A stretch of 25,139 nt of DNA, from assembly GCA_020650975.1 (NCBI GenBank), contig JAIPMN010002710.1, forward strand, positions 1 through 25,139, given 5' to 3'. The DNA is from Apostichopus californicus. Its lineage: Eukaryota; Echinodermata; Holothuroidea; Aspidochirotida; Stichopodidae. The notes under the pieces are model-generated. The model was not told the DNA's origin and did not search any database. It saw only the letters and a program-made list of their open reading frames with translations. Within the stretch, counting starts at the first letter, position 1, and each line of letters opens with the position of its first letter. This document shows positions 11,001 to 21,248 of this stretch, piece by piece. The translations under genes and the position numbers were made by a program.

Positions 11001-13536
11001 ACAGGGTTGTCTTCGTTTCCAGTGGATTAGGCCAAAGGGCCTACAATGTATGCAGTGACGAGCTTAAGAAATCATTTTGCGATGCTAAAGCTGAAGAGGA
11101 TGTTCAGAAGTTGATGAAAAAATTTGTCAGGTGAAAATGAATCAGTTGTTATGTTTTCTTTTGATAATTATTGATGGCGTCAAACCTCCCAACACAACTG
11201 GTATTCAGATAAATGGGGCTGGGAATTGACTAACGTAAATGATATATATACTATACGTCATATATATTTAATTCCATTTCATTGTTGTCTACACAGACAT
11301 CTCATAGCTGTTGACCACATCCACATATGCACAAACGATTACAATGCTTGAACAGGGGTTTAACTTGCCCTCAAAACCTTGGCCAGGATTTTATTTGTCA
11401 GTTAACGTGTCTGAGGTTGATACTTAAATTTCGAATCCTCAAGGGCATTGTAAACACGTCCTTCATGTGTTTGCTGTTCTTTTGTCCATTTTGATTGTGG
11501 TTGCATGTTTGGCTGTGGATGCCAATTTGTTTTGTCAATATATCATATTTCTTTTAAAAAAAAATTATGATGTTTATCTAGAACATAGACCAATTTTATA
11601 TTTTCTGTTTATCTTATCATTTGTTCCTTTATTTATGTGATGGATCATGTAAAATATTTCCATTGTTCTACGAAAGTCTTGACTTTCACCTTTCTTGAAT
11701 ATTCAATATTTCATAGCTTGTTACCACGCAAGTACTGTCTTGGTAATGAAAGGTGTTCATTGCTTAGGAATCACGCCTAATGGTAGTGTTCTACCTCTTG
11801 CGTAACTTTCTTGCTTAACTTTCTTGCCTTTACCACAAATCCACGCCACTTGCTATAGAATCTGCAGACAGGAAGGGTCTATTCGAACATCCTCGCTGTT
11901 TTTATCATTATTTTAACAAAGATTGAACTAGTGTCTCGATCTGTACTATCCATCGATATGTGAGTGAACACCGTTTCACATTGTTGCTGTTTGCTCCACC
12001 GCCCTTTATTTTTATTCTTATGCTTATACTGATTTCTTTGAAAGTATAATCACTGGCCATTAAAACCCATTGATATTCTGGAACCACAAACGAAAGATTA
12101 CTTTTGCTTGTTTATTTCATTTTGTTCGAGTCTCCACATTTAGAAGAAGACTTGTTGTGACTGTTTGTTTTTGTTTCTCTCTCTCTGGTAGTGATGTGAA
12201 AGCAGGCAATCAGGTAGAGTTGGGTTGGCCAGCTGGAGGTGATGGTTATCCTTCTTATAATGTATCCAAGCTTGGTATCATTGCGGTCACCAAGGTGTTT
12301 GCTGAAAACCTTAAACAAGATCCCAGGCAAGGAATTCTCATTAACTCAGTAAGTTTTTTTGTCATGAAATAGATTGATCTTTCTTTTTAACATAATTTGT
12401 TGTGCCAAGAGATGAATGCAAATAAAAATGTAAAGAAAAAAAAACCAGTAAGTTTTTGACTGACAAATTCGTGAATGATTCTGCAGTTGTAAATCAAGTA
12501 AAGTCATCCTGTGAATGGGTTCATTATTAGCAGATTGAAAACCTTTTAATTAGTTTGGCTTGTTTGATCATAGTTGCTGGTTTACCTGCTCACCTTTGCC
12601 CGAGTTGTAACCTGATGTTCGTTGTTGAAGGACTGTACAAGTGTTTTTTCTTTGTGTTCGTAGACTGGAGTGCAGCATTTCAAATAGCGTACAGCTCCTG
12701 CTGTTACTTCTACTAACAACAGCCTATCTAATCATTTATAAATTCATCAGTAAATTCCACTCCCATCCCCTCCTTTACCCAACTGACACATGTAACCAAT
12801 CTTGAATAGCAAGTCACTAACACAGTAATTTGTGCTGGTAGACAGTGCTGGACTACCTCATAGTGGGCTAATAATGCTATGGCCTTAGGTCCTCACTTGT
12901 GCTAGGCCCATCATCTTTCAATTTCATACATAAAACTGAGAGTTTCAAGGTATGTTCAAAATTCACCATTTTTGTTGCATTTCATGGTATGCAGAATATT
13001 TGTGAATGAATTTCTCATAACCTACTGTATTAAAATAAATGATCCATATTTTAAGTTTTGGAAAATGAAAAGAAAATGGAGCTTACTATACTTTTAACAC
13101 AGTTTATTGAGAGCTCCACTTTTGCACTGCTTTGTATCCACAATCCCATTCCATTCCCCACCCACCCACCCACCCCTCCCTCCTCCTCCCCCACCACCAC
13201 ACAAAATAAAAACAAAACAGGTTTTAAGCATCATTTCACTTACACTGTATTGTAGATGAAAATATGGTTACTAAAGAGTTTTACTGAAAACTTAAAAAGG
13301 TTTTATATATTTCCAGTAAAGAGTGTTTTATTTTTCAGTTTATTTTAATTTTTCTCTCCGGATAACAGTGTTCACCTGGATATGTTGCGACTGACTTGAC
13401 CAGAAACCAGGGTCATAGAACTATAGATGAGGGCGCTGTGACATCTGTGATTCTCTCTCTCCTCGCAAGGGATTCATCTCATCCCCAGGGACAATATATG
13501 GATGCCAATCAGGAAATACAGGATTTTCTTGGCTAA
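8025..13536 (+). CDS. CBR1: Carbonyl reductase [NADPH] 1-like paralogue, six exons, complete
   Basis: Second CBR1-type SDR, divergent from the first. Coding exons: 8025-8042, 8749-9015, 9933-10042, 11005-11130, 12192-12348, 13369-13536 (stop TAA 13534-13536), about 281 residues. All introns are GT/AG, with phases 0, 0, 2, 2, 0 as in the paralogue. The start is ATG of the micro-exon MPTIAV, which splices in frame to VTGANKGIG (cofactor-binding glycine loop). Next come QLDIGDE, a canonical INNAG, VVFVSSGLG with the catalytic Ser, YNVSK (YxxxK) and CSPGYVATDL. TMKTNFFDT in exon 3 matches the family's T/NxNFFGT region. No signal peptide or membrane segment, so probably cytosolic. It should reduce carbonyls with NADPH. 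An AATAAA at 13855-13860 is a candidate polyadenylation signal. The protein is roughly three-quarters identical to the minus-strand copy in exon 2. Confidence 0.94.
9444..9476. repeat. Perfect 13-bp stem hairpin in reductase intron 2
   Basis: CTCAGCTGGTCAT (9444-9456) and its exact reverse complement (9464-9476) are separated by a 7-nt loop. The stem lies in intron 2 of the plus-strand reductase. I see no larger element around it. Confidence 0.8.
10513..10885. mobile_element. MITE-like element with long internal hairpin
   Basis: In intron 3 of the plus-strand reductase. Arm 10525-10567 is the reverse complement of 10613-10658 except for one internal bubble (4 nt against 7 nt), giving a stem of about 39 paired bases around a 45-nt loop. 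Further out, ATACAACACC (about 10663-10672) is inverted as GGTGTTGTAT (about 10873-10882). This suggests a fold-back or MITE-type element. The outer limits are approximate and no transposase is present. Confidence 0.6.
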
Positions 13537-13854
13537 TAGATGATATGAGTTTTGGAGGAGGATAACATATGACCTTAACCCTGTGTGCCTGCTACAACTT
13601 CCTGTTTATAGCATACAGAAGTATACTGCAAGAATATATCTGTATAAGTTTCAGGACTGATTGCAAAGACTTGAAAATATATTCAGTGCATGAAACAAAA
13701 TTATTAGATACTTAACGAAGAGGTAACACAAAGTTCTAAAACCTTTTCTTGTGTGGTTCTCACGAGAAATTGAACTTGAAATATTAAAGACAGGGCGGCC
13801 GTCTGCAAGAGTAAGATTTAATTGTAACATCAGTCTTGGTTGAGAATATTTAGG

Positions 13855-13860
13855 AATAAA
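13855..13860 (+). promoter_or_regulatory. Candidate polyadenylation signal AATAAA
   Basis: The first clear AATAAA downstream of the plus-strand reductase stop codon, about 320 bp into the presumed 3' UTR. No transcript evidence is available, and AATAAA is common by chance in this AT-rich sequence. Confidence 0.35.
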
Positions 13861-14595
13861 TTCAATCAATAACAAAATATACATACAAACTCATTGAAAG
13901 CTATTATACATATTATGTGGTTTAACCATAATTGAAATTGTCTAGGAAGCTTCTTTTATACCCATTATCCAACATTTGATTAGAATATATATTGATTTTA
14001 ATTACTCTGAGACATTGTTACACTTTGCAAGCATTTTTGAAGAAATAAGTACTAGCAATCTATAGGTTTTGCTGTACAATACACTTGAGGACAAATGTTT
14101 ATATTATTGCTACTATATCATGTTAGCATGTATTAGCATAAATCCACTATTCTGCATGATATTGGCCTGAGCTACATTTATAGGCATAGCCAAATTTCCT
14201 GTCATAAATCAGTATGTAATATATATATATATATTTTTATATTTTAAATATAATTGCCAATTATCATGTAATTAATATCCATTTGTATGGATCATCATTG
14301 CATTAGTTATCTTAGTTGGAATCTGAGGAGAATAGGTTTTTCCTACAACTTATCTGTCCTCTTTTCATTTTATTATTTTATTTTTTATCAGACTTGGATT
14401 TTCGAAATTTAAAAGAAAACTTGTCTTATATCTACTTCAGACAAATTGTAATATGTACAGTGGGAAACTTTCTGAATGGTGATTTGGCCTCTAGCTACTC
14501 CAATTTGAGCACAGGAATGGGGGGGGGGTGTTATTGTTTTGTTATGGTCTTATTGTCCTATTGTATGAAATTGTGTATTTTGCTTTGTTGTACTT
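13861..14595. other. Intergenic, AT-rich, no gene seen
   Basis: Contains a (TA)n run at about 14218-14235 and a G-run at 14519-14528. Open frames at 14316-14728 have leucine- and phenylalanine-rich translations typical of AT-rich non-coding DNA. They run into the retroposon tail and are not called. Confidence 0.5.
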
Positions 14596-14782
14596 TGATT
14601 GGTCTTTTTCTCTATATTTTAGGGAGCGAAGCACCCCGTCAAGCCTGCAAGGGTTTTTTGTTCCGCTTCCTTCACTTCATGTATTATCCACTACTACTTC
14701 ATGTTACTTGTTATTTGTAAACGTTTAAATGCATGTTGTGAAAAACAAATAAATGAAATGAAATGAAAAAATGAAATGAATG
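14596..14782 (+). mobile_element. 3' tail of a non-LTR retrotransposon (or SINE using its tail)
   Basis: A sequence including GGGAGCGAAGCACCCCGTCA and a T/C-rich stretch ends in AAATAAATGAAATGAAATGA and further AAATG units (about 14746-14782). A 3' end of short A-rich repeats such as (AAATG)n after a terminal AATAAA is typical of non-LTR retroposon insertions. No reverse transcriptase reading frame is found upstream, so this is a 5'-truncated copy. Confidence 0.55.
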
Positions 14783-14929
14783 GAAATTATCAAGTTGTAG
14801 ACACAACACTCATTCAATTGTATAAACTGTTAGGTAGTGGTAGTTTCTAAACAAACTGCAAGAAATATAATCGATGTTAAGGAAGTATTTTCTTTTGATG
14901 AAAAGAATGGTATTTTATGAGAAACTTAT

Positions 14930-15306
14930 CCCCGAAATCAGCGTCTAATTCGTCCCTTATGGACGCAATCTACACGTAATAATGCTCACCGAACCTGCTA
15001 GGGCTTGAAGGAATAAAATTGCGACGCGACGGTGTCATTTACCACTAACACGAAGCTTCGAGACATCATCTACACGTAATCGACACAAGGACTAGATGCC
15101 TATAGATGCTCGGTAATAGCTATTTATTGACCGTCAACACGTGAAAACAATTTATACAATCAAGTTTTTAGAATGAAACAGATTCAAATGCAAATCAAAA
15201 TATTTTCTACGCGAAATAAACAAGGAAAAGGGTTGACGACGGGGAATCGAACCCGTAACCTCGCGCACACAAAACGAGAGCCCTACCTCTAAACCAACAG
15301 GCCGCT
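14930..15306 (-). repeat. tRNA-derived SINE-like segment (different family)
   Basis: On the minus strand 15304-15233 resembles a tRNA: an A-box-like TTGGTTTAGAGGTAGGG, then GGGTTCGATTCCCC holding a perfect B-box. The cloverleaf is imperfect: the T stem is mismatched and the anticodon loop is too large, so this is not a functional tRNA gene. The sequence leftwards to about 14930 is CpG-richer than its surroundings and could be the SINE body. The boundaries are a guess. Confidence 0.5.
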
Positions 15307-15395
15307 TGTACATAAGCTTACATTCTAGCGAAGCCTACGTAGCTTCGACACGTCGGCCTCCAGCCAGTCGGTAGTAGCTATCGGTATACCTTCGA

Positions 15396-15611
15396 TACGA
15401 GACATAGATGACGTCATCACAGCAATTGCCTATACCCAATCGGTTATAGCTATTTATTTTAGAAGATTTAGGATTTTGCAATAATTCATCACAAATATAT
15501 ATATACGAGACATAGATGACGTCATCACAGCAATTGCCTATACCCAATCGGTTATAGCTATTTATTTTAGAAGATTTAGGATTTTGCAATAATTCATCAC
15601 AAATATATATA
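15396..15611. repeat. 108-bp direct tandem duplication
   Basis: Two essentially identical 108-bp units at 15396-15503 and 15504-15611, each starting TACGAGACATAG and ending in an (AT)n run. Each contains the 12-bp perfect palindrome GATGACGTCATC (15407-15418 and 15515-15526), which includes the CRE-type octamer TGACGTCA. The near-absence of differences indicates a recent duplication or gene conversion. Confidence 0.9.
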
Positions 15612-15860
15612 TATTGCATGTAGAGATCAAGATATACTGTTGGCCTAAGTGGTGAACTTATGATGTTGGCAACATATCAACACATTACTGTCATGTTCCC
15701 CTGAGCTGCATGGTTAAGCCACTGGTGTACTGAACCACATACTGTAAGTTTACAATTTTCAACAAAATGTACAGCATGACACATTCAAACTTTTGGGACA
15801 ATACTTTTTATCTGCATTGGACTAGGCCATTGTATGATTAATAACTAGCAGTTGGGAGGT

Positions 15861-15885
15861 GTCGTTAGTATTAGTAACATAAGTG
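15861..15885. repeat. Left flanking direct repeat of the inverted-repeat element
   Basis: GTCGTTAGTATTAGTAACAT followed by AAGTG. It is repeated at 16195-16218 with a single mismatch over 24 positions. It directly abuts the left terminus of the element at 15886-16195, so it is read as a target-site duplication. Confidence 0.7.
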
Positions 15886-16195
15886 CAGGCGCGTAGCCAG
15901 GAATTTGCCAAGGGGGGGGCGAAAATGTAGAAAAATTTTCAGAGCCGTAGATATGGCATTGCATACTATCTAAGCGTAGCGCCACCATGGTTGACGCGAA
16001 GCGTACAAGAAAATTTTGGCTGAAAATGCCTCCCAGATCGCTGGAAATGGCACTTCCCAGGCCTTGTAAGTTGCATCTTAGCATTTTCTCTTTTGAAATT
16101 ACTAGCGATATCATAAAAACATTAAAAAAAAAAAAAAAAAATATGCTCAAGGGGGGGGCGGCTGCCCCCTTCGCCCCCCCTTGGCTACGCGCCTG
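15886..16195. mobile_element. Inverted-repeat element with CAGGCGCGTAGCCA termini
   Basis: A 310-bp non-coding element. Its left end CAGGCGCGTAGCCA (15886-15899) is exactly inverted at the right end as TGGCTACGCGCCTG (16182-16195). Subterminal runs are AAGGGGGGGGCG on the left and CGCCCCCCCTTGG on the right. An internal A-run (about 16123-16140) is present. No transposase is encoded. Termini of the GGCGCGTAGCCAGG type are, from memory, common in marine invertebrate genomes. The overall shape is a MITE. Confidence 0.8.
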
Positions 16196-16218
16196 TCGTT
16201 AGTATTAGTTACATAAGT
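16195..16218. repeat. Right flanking direct repeat of the inverted-repeat element
   Basis: GTCGTTAGTATTAGTTACAT followed by AAGT; matches 15861-15884 at 23 of 24 positions (A/T change at one base). The shared terminal G makes the exact boundary ambiguous by one base. Confidence 0.7.
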
Positions 16219-16794
16219 AAGTGTCCAATCATGTATGAATATTACATGGCCTGGTTGTAAATATTAGAATGCCACAAATGTATATTAATAAACCACTTAA
16301 AATTAACGGGACTCCCAACTTTATAGTATTTAAAAGTGGGAGAAAAGAAAGATGCCCACCAGTAATCAATTAAAGATGGTATATTCAGGAGTGATGGAGG
16401 TGGTGGGATGTGGGTTGGGGGCAGGATTGACTTATTGAACTGTCTGTCCATCTATGTCCCTTAATGTGTTGTTAGTATGTTTTCGTTTCAGTTAGCCTCT
16501 GAAACTCTTGCTAGGATCAAAATGTCAGACCCCAAAACTTTAACATGTTCCATAGTTATAGGTATAAAAATAAAATGTAGCCTGGTTCTCTATGCCACTG
16601 GGTATATGTTTATCTTTTTTTGGGGGGGGGGAGATGTTGTGTGGGGGCTGGGGTGAAGGAATGGGAATGAAAAGAGGGTTGAACTGTTATTGCAGAATGC
16701 TTAGGAGGAGCAAAGTCCCAGCTCTTCACTGCTAAGGTTTTTACATTTGCTGATCGCCCTCCCAAAAGCTGCTAAGACACAGAAACTGGCCTGG
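16219..16794. other. Intergenic, no gene recognised
   Basis: Contains a G-rich tract at about 16621-16650 and otherwise unremarkable AT-rich DNA. No coding block with splice signals was found. Confidence 0.5.
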
Positions 16795-17642
16795 AGTATG
16801 GAAAGCCATTTTAACATTTAATCAGGAATTTTAGATATCTTAAATTGTTTCTTATTTGAGATATCTAAAATTCTATTCCAGATATCGAAAATTAAATTCG
16901 AGATATCTTAAATTTAATTCGAGATATCTTAAATTTTATTTCAGATATCTGAAATTGAATTCGAGATATCTAAAATTGAATTCGAGATATCTGAAATTCT
17001 ATTTCAGATATCTGAAATTGAATTTGAGATATCTGAAATTGAATTCCAGATATCTGAAATTGAATTCGAGATATCTGCAATTCTAATTCGAGATATCTGA
17101 AATTGAATTCAAGATTTCTGAAATTGAATTCCAGATATCTGAAATGCATATGCAGAAATTCCTGATTAAATGTTAAAATGGCACGTATGGAAAGTCATTT
17201 TAACATTTAATCTTCAGATCTTCAGAATTTAATTTTCAGATATCTGAAATTGAATTCGAGATATCTGTAATTGAATTCGAGATATCTGAAATTCTATTTC
17301 AGATATTTAAAATTGAATTCCAGATATCTGTAATAGAATTTCAGATATCTCGAATTCAATTTCAGATATCTGAAATAGAATTGCAGATATCTCGAATTCA
17401 ATTTCAGATATCTTGAATTTAATTCGGATATCGCGAATTCAATTTCAGATATCTCGAATTCAATTTCAGATATCTGAAATTCTCTGGTATTTCGAGATAT
17501 CTGAAATTGATTTTAAGATATCTGCAATTATTTGTAGATATCTTAAATAAATTGGAGATATCTGTAATTTAATTTGAGATATCTGAAATTATTTCAAGTT
17601 ATCTGATATTCCTTATTAAATGTTAAAACGGCTTTCCATACT
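16795..17642. repeat. Self-complementary 21-bp satellite bounded by inverted repeats
   Basis: The outer arms at 16795-16829 and 17608-17642 are a 35-bp inverted repeat with two mismatches (AGTATGGAAAGCC and TTTTAACATTTAAT are the shared parts). Between them, about 30 copies of a roughly 21-bp unit, near GAATTCGAGATATCTGAAAT, run in tandem. GAATTC and AGATATCT are palindromes, so each unit is nearly its own reverse complement. At 17158-17212 two further copies of the arm sequence lie back-to-back, so the element is two units joined head-to-head or tail-to-tail. The 76-codon open frame at 16856-17086 is only a translation of the repeat (21 nt equals 7 codons). Confidence 0.9.
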
Positions 17643-18254
17643 GGAGATGGTTATAGAGTAAAAGGTCTTTAATTCCACTTGACTACACAGAGCATTGAAC
17701 TAGTAAGAAAGACACAAAACATTGAACTGGATGATGGCAAGAAATAATAAGGGGGAGGGTCCAGATATGAATAAACAAAAACTTCATAAAAAAGAGAATA
17801 ACTATGGGCAAATCTTTCTTTTGTGAAATTGTTTTTTTATTCAGTCAATGATATAAGCCCCTAAATAGTCACAGAAAATATTGCAATATTTACTTCATTA
17901 CTGAATAGGTTGGTTTGAAATCCCCCTATTTTGTAATATTATTTATTATTATAATTAATATTATTTAACAAAAAACCACGCACAGTTATAAATCAAAAGA
18001 ATGTGGAACATCAAAACACAGACACTTCTTACTTTCAAATATTTTGGGACTAATGAAGGAAAAATGAAGGAGAAAAAAAAAGTGGACTTCAACAGAGGCA
18101 ATGGACATCCCCTGCCCCTATTCAATTTAGCAAAGTTACCCAAGTTGAGTGACGAAGTCAAATTGAATTATTGAATTATTGTTCTCTCTGATGTTGATTG
18201 TACCAACGGATAAGTGCAATTCCACTTCACAGGACAAAGTGGTTGTCTGAAATA
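17643..18254. other. Intergenic, no gene recognised
   Basis: AT-rich DNA with several A-runs; nothing supports a gene, RNA or mobile element here. Confidence 0.45.
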
Positions 18255-18370
18255 ACTTAGCTCAAAAGTTAAATACTTAGGTCAAATGTTATATTACTTA
18301 GGTCAAAAGTATTACACTTAGGTCAAAAGTTATATTCTTAGGTCAAAAGTAATAAACTGAGGTCAAAAGC
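18255..18370. repeat. Minisatellite, about 20-21 bp unit
   Basis: Six imperfect copies of ACTTAGGTCAAAAGTTATAT, beginning at about 18255, 18275, 18296, 18316, 18336 and 18356. Later units vary at one to several positions. Confidence 0.8.
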
Positions 18371-21054
18371 TTAAGAATATAGGAGCAACATCAGAAATAT
18401 CGATGGATTCAATCCATAATTGACCCTTCCTCCTCCCACCTCTAACAGAAGGCAAACAGCTGTTGTAAATCCAGCAGAAAGTTTCACATTAAGTCGATTC
18501 TCAGTGGTATAAATTTATTCTTATAAATTATTTTAATATGGTAGGATTATAAGAGATGTAAGAAGAGAGATGTTCAAACAGGACAACAACAACAACGAGA
18601 AAAAAAATTGAAAACGAATTTGGATATAACTGTTTGTAAGGATTTGAACAAAAGCAATCAAAAAAGTAGGGTCAAAACTGTGACATAACGGCCAATATTT
18701 AAATACGAGGAAAAAATTGCCAGTTATGCTGCGTTGCTCATCTGCATAAGTTTTAGTTAATTTCAGATTAGTGGTATGTTGCAATTACTTTGTGAAAAGA
18801 TTTTTTTTTTCTTAGTATTTTCCTCTTCTTAGTATTTTCCTCTTCATAACTTAACATTGTACCATTAAATTAATCACTTTTTTCCCAAATTGTTGCTCAT
18901 TTAAAAAAAAAAAAAAATTCAGAAATAAATCTGATGAACAAAAAAGAAGGAAAATAAATTTAAAAACACAAAAAAACAGAATCAATGATATGATTCATAA
19001 CAGTAGTATGGTTCTACTCTCAGCTGTAAATGTACGGAATTCATGAAAAATATCCCATTATTTCAAGGATATAGCTTTGATTAATAGTTTGGGCTAATAG
19101 GATAGCATTCATTGAAATTTATACCACTGTGGAAAATGCAAACATTAACATAAATTCATCAACATAAACATAACTTCTTGTACAGTTCGTTAGTAGTAAA
19201 TGCTTTTACATGTAATCAACAACATATGTTTATCAGTATAGAAACCTTACTCGGATACCTTCTACTTCTTGATATGACAGATCTTTCTACCTAAGTTACG
19301 AAATACTTCCTTAGAGAGTCATCAAAAACAGACAAGGTAATAACACAAAATTCACCGTAATGGCTTTACAATTTATTCGTTGCAAACTTATGAAATTTCA
19401 GAGACTTATAAAGCTTCGAAAGTCATAACGACAAATTACCAAATCAAATCATCGATCAATACTTCTGAATACTTCTGAATGTCTAGAAATCAGTTGCAGA
19501 TAAATTAAAAGATTGCGTTCGGTAACATTTGCAAAGATTATCGTAGTCCCATGCAGCAGTCAGATTAACTTGGCGACTGGATTACCATAATCCATGCATA
19601 TAAAAGATTATTTAACAAACTCGTTTTATCTCATTGAGCCAAACTTGGACTTGGATTAAGAAGAGAAATCTATCGATGAGTAAATTAAATCGTTCATAAG
19701 AAAATAAGATATTGTGTTTTATACTGATGAAAATATGGTAAGTTTATATCAAGTATAATAATGCCAAGGTCTCACACATATAATTCTACAATAGCAAATA
19801 CAAGAACAAAACTGGTGCCTGGGGAAAACAGAGACTACAGGACCTCATAAAAAGTTTAAACAATCTTGGCTTGACAAGCAAAGAAGAATGGTTAATTAAT
19901 GATGGAGATATGATTTCTACTTTCTCCCTCCCCCCATCCCCACCCATCAACTCTACCTGTCCTTCCCACTCACTTATACCCCACCCCCCCCCCCACCCGG
20001 TACCCTTTTTATCAATTCATCATTATCATCATATCTCAGTGAAAGAATCTATTGAAATTTAGAATTTCATTTAAAACTAATTAGTTCCAGTTGAAACATA
20101 TTTTTTTATACAGATCTCAATTACATCTTGACCAGCTTGTATAGTTAACGAGCAGATAATAGCAAAGTAAATACAAACAAAACAAACTTTCCACTAGTCG
20201 TTGCACTTGGAATAAACTTTCAGCAAAGTTTTGATGACGGTACAGAATTGATTAATTTATCTTGGTTTCTTGCACCCCTGTAATGTTTAAGATATTTAAC
20301 ATATTTACAGGCAGCAACAAAGTTCTGCTGACCCTGCCTCAGACACTGGCTGTGCGTACTGTTTATTATTATTATTTTTTTTATTTTTAAAATATGTCTG
20401 ATCAAAGATCTTAGCTAAAAGCATTTCTTTCGAGTGGCCTGAAGGCAGATAGAACCAGAGAACAGTTGGGATTTAACTCCCATGTTCATGGAAGTGCAAT
20501 GCATACATAACGAACGTGCAAGACTGGATACCCTCCCACCACTTTTCCAAAAGGTGATGTAAGTTTGTTCGTAGCCAGACACTGTAACAGAAATGATTTC
20601 TAAGTTGCTTTCGTGCCTACCAAGTTTGCCACGATGCTCTAATTAACCCAACCGGCTGTAAAATTTTGTTGTAGAGCCTTTCAAGTTTGGTGCGCTTTTG
20701 ACTCCAGCCTTATATACTACTGACTTCATAAATGGTCATTTCAGCTGTGACTACTTCAAACTTAATTCTGAAGTTATCTTGGTTTGAAAATTTGTTTGAA
20801 TCGAGATCAGCTGCCCACATAAAAACCGGCGGTTATCCTTCTAAAGCCTACCGAAGTCTGGTTAACTCTATCACCTCTTACTTCATTCTGGTTTCATGTC
20901 ACACTCAGAAGGCAACCTAGGCTTCTCAGTCAGTAGCAATGCTGCTACCGGAACCAAAGTCATCCTTATCAATAACTGATAATTCACATTTCTTTTCTCA
21001 CAGAAAGGAAAAAGAAAGTCCATACCGATAACCGGTAGATTAGTGACACCGTAA
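18371..21054. other. Long intergenic stretch, no gene supported
   Basis: Low-complexity features only: a short duplicated TCTTAGTATTTTCC (about 18811-18840), an A-run at 18903-18916, and a C-rich run at about 19981-19997. Open frames of 60-83 codons on both strands lack recognisable motifs. The right part may include a long 3' UTR of the Sec24 gene, whose stop is at 21249-21251. Confidence 0.45.
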
Positions 21055-21115
21055 GATGGTGGCACCTTCAGACATTGGCACCTTCAGATGATGGTGGCAC
21101 CCTCAGATGGCGATG
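21055..21115. repeat. Short tandem repeat GATGGTGGCACCTTCA
   Basis: Three to four imperfect copies of GATGGTGGCACCTTCA just downstream of the Sec24 coding end (minus sense), within its presumed 3' UTR or just beyond it. Confidence 0.65.
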
Positions 21116-21121
21116 GCAAGC

Positions 21122-21127
21122 TTTATT
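21122..21127 (-). promoter_or_regulatory. Candidate Sec24 polyadenylation signal AATAAA
   Basis: TTTATT on the plus strand reads AATAAA on the minus strand, about 122 bp after the Sec24 stop codon. It is the closest canonical signal, so a short 3' UTR is plausible but unproven. Confidence 0.45.
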
Positions 21128-21248
21128 CAGACAGCTTAGAGAGAAATTGAGATGACAAACGACGGAGGTCTTCTCTTTAACAGTTCTTTGGATGATTTGA
21201 AGAGAGGCGAGATAGAGAGGAGAATTATAATCTGCAGTCTATGAATAT

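Noticed and set aside
14316..14728. 134-codon plus-strand frame with hydrophobic stretches resembling membrane segments
   Set aside because: Crosses a G-run and ends in a retroposon tail; T-rich DNA naturally encodes Phe/Leu-rich peptides.
15233..15304. Functional tRNA gene on the minus strand
   Set aside because: T stem mismatches and an oversized anticodon loop; kept only as a tRNA-derived repeat.
15335..15619. 94-codon minus-strand open frame with an internal peptide duplication
   Set aside because: The repeat in the peptide is just the 108-bp DNA duplication, a multiple of three; no homology seen.
16856..17086. Open frame translating to repeats of RYLKLNS
   Set aside because: A by-product of the 21-bp satellite, whose period is a multiple of three; the palindromic units give similar frames on both strands.
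19871..20062. Proline- and serine-rich 63-codon frame
   Set aside because: Translation of a C-rich low-complexity tract with no other support.
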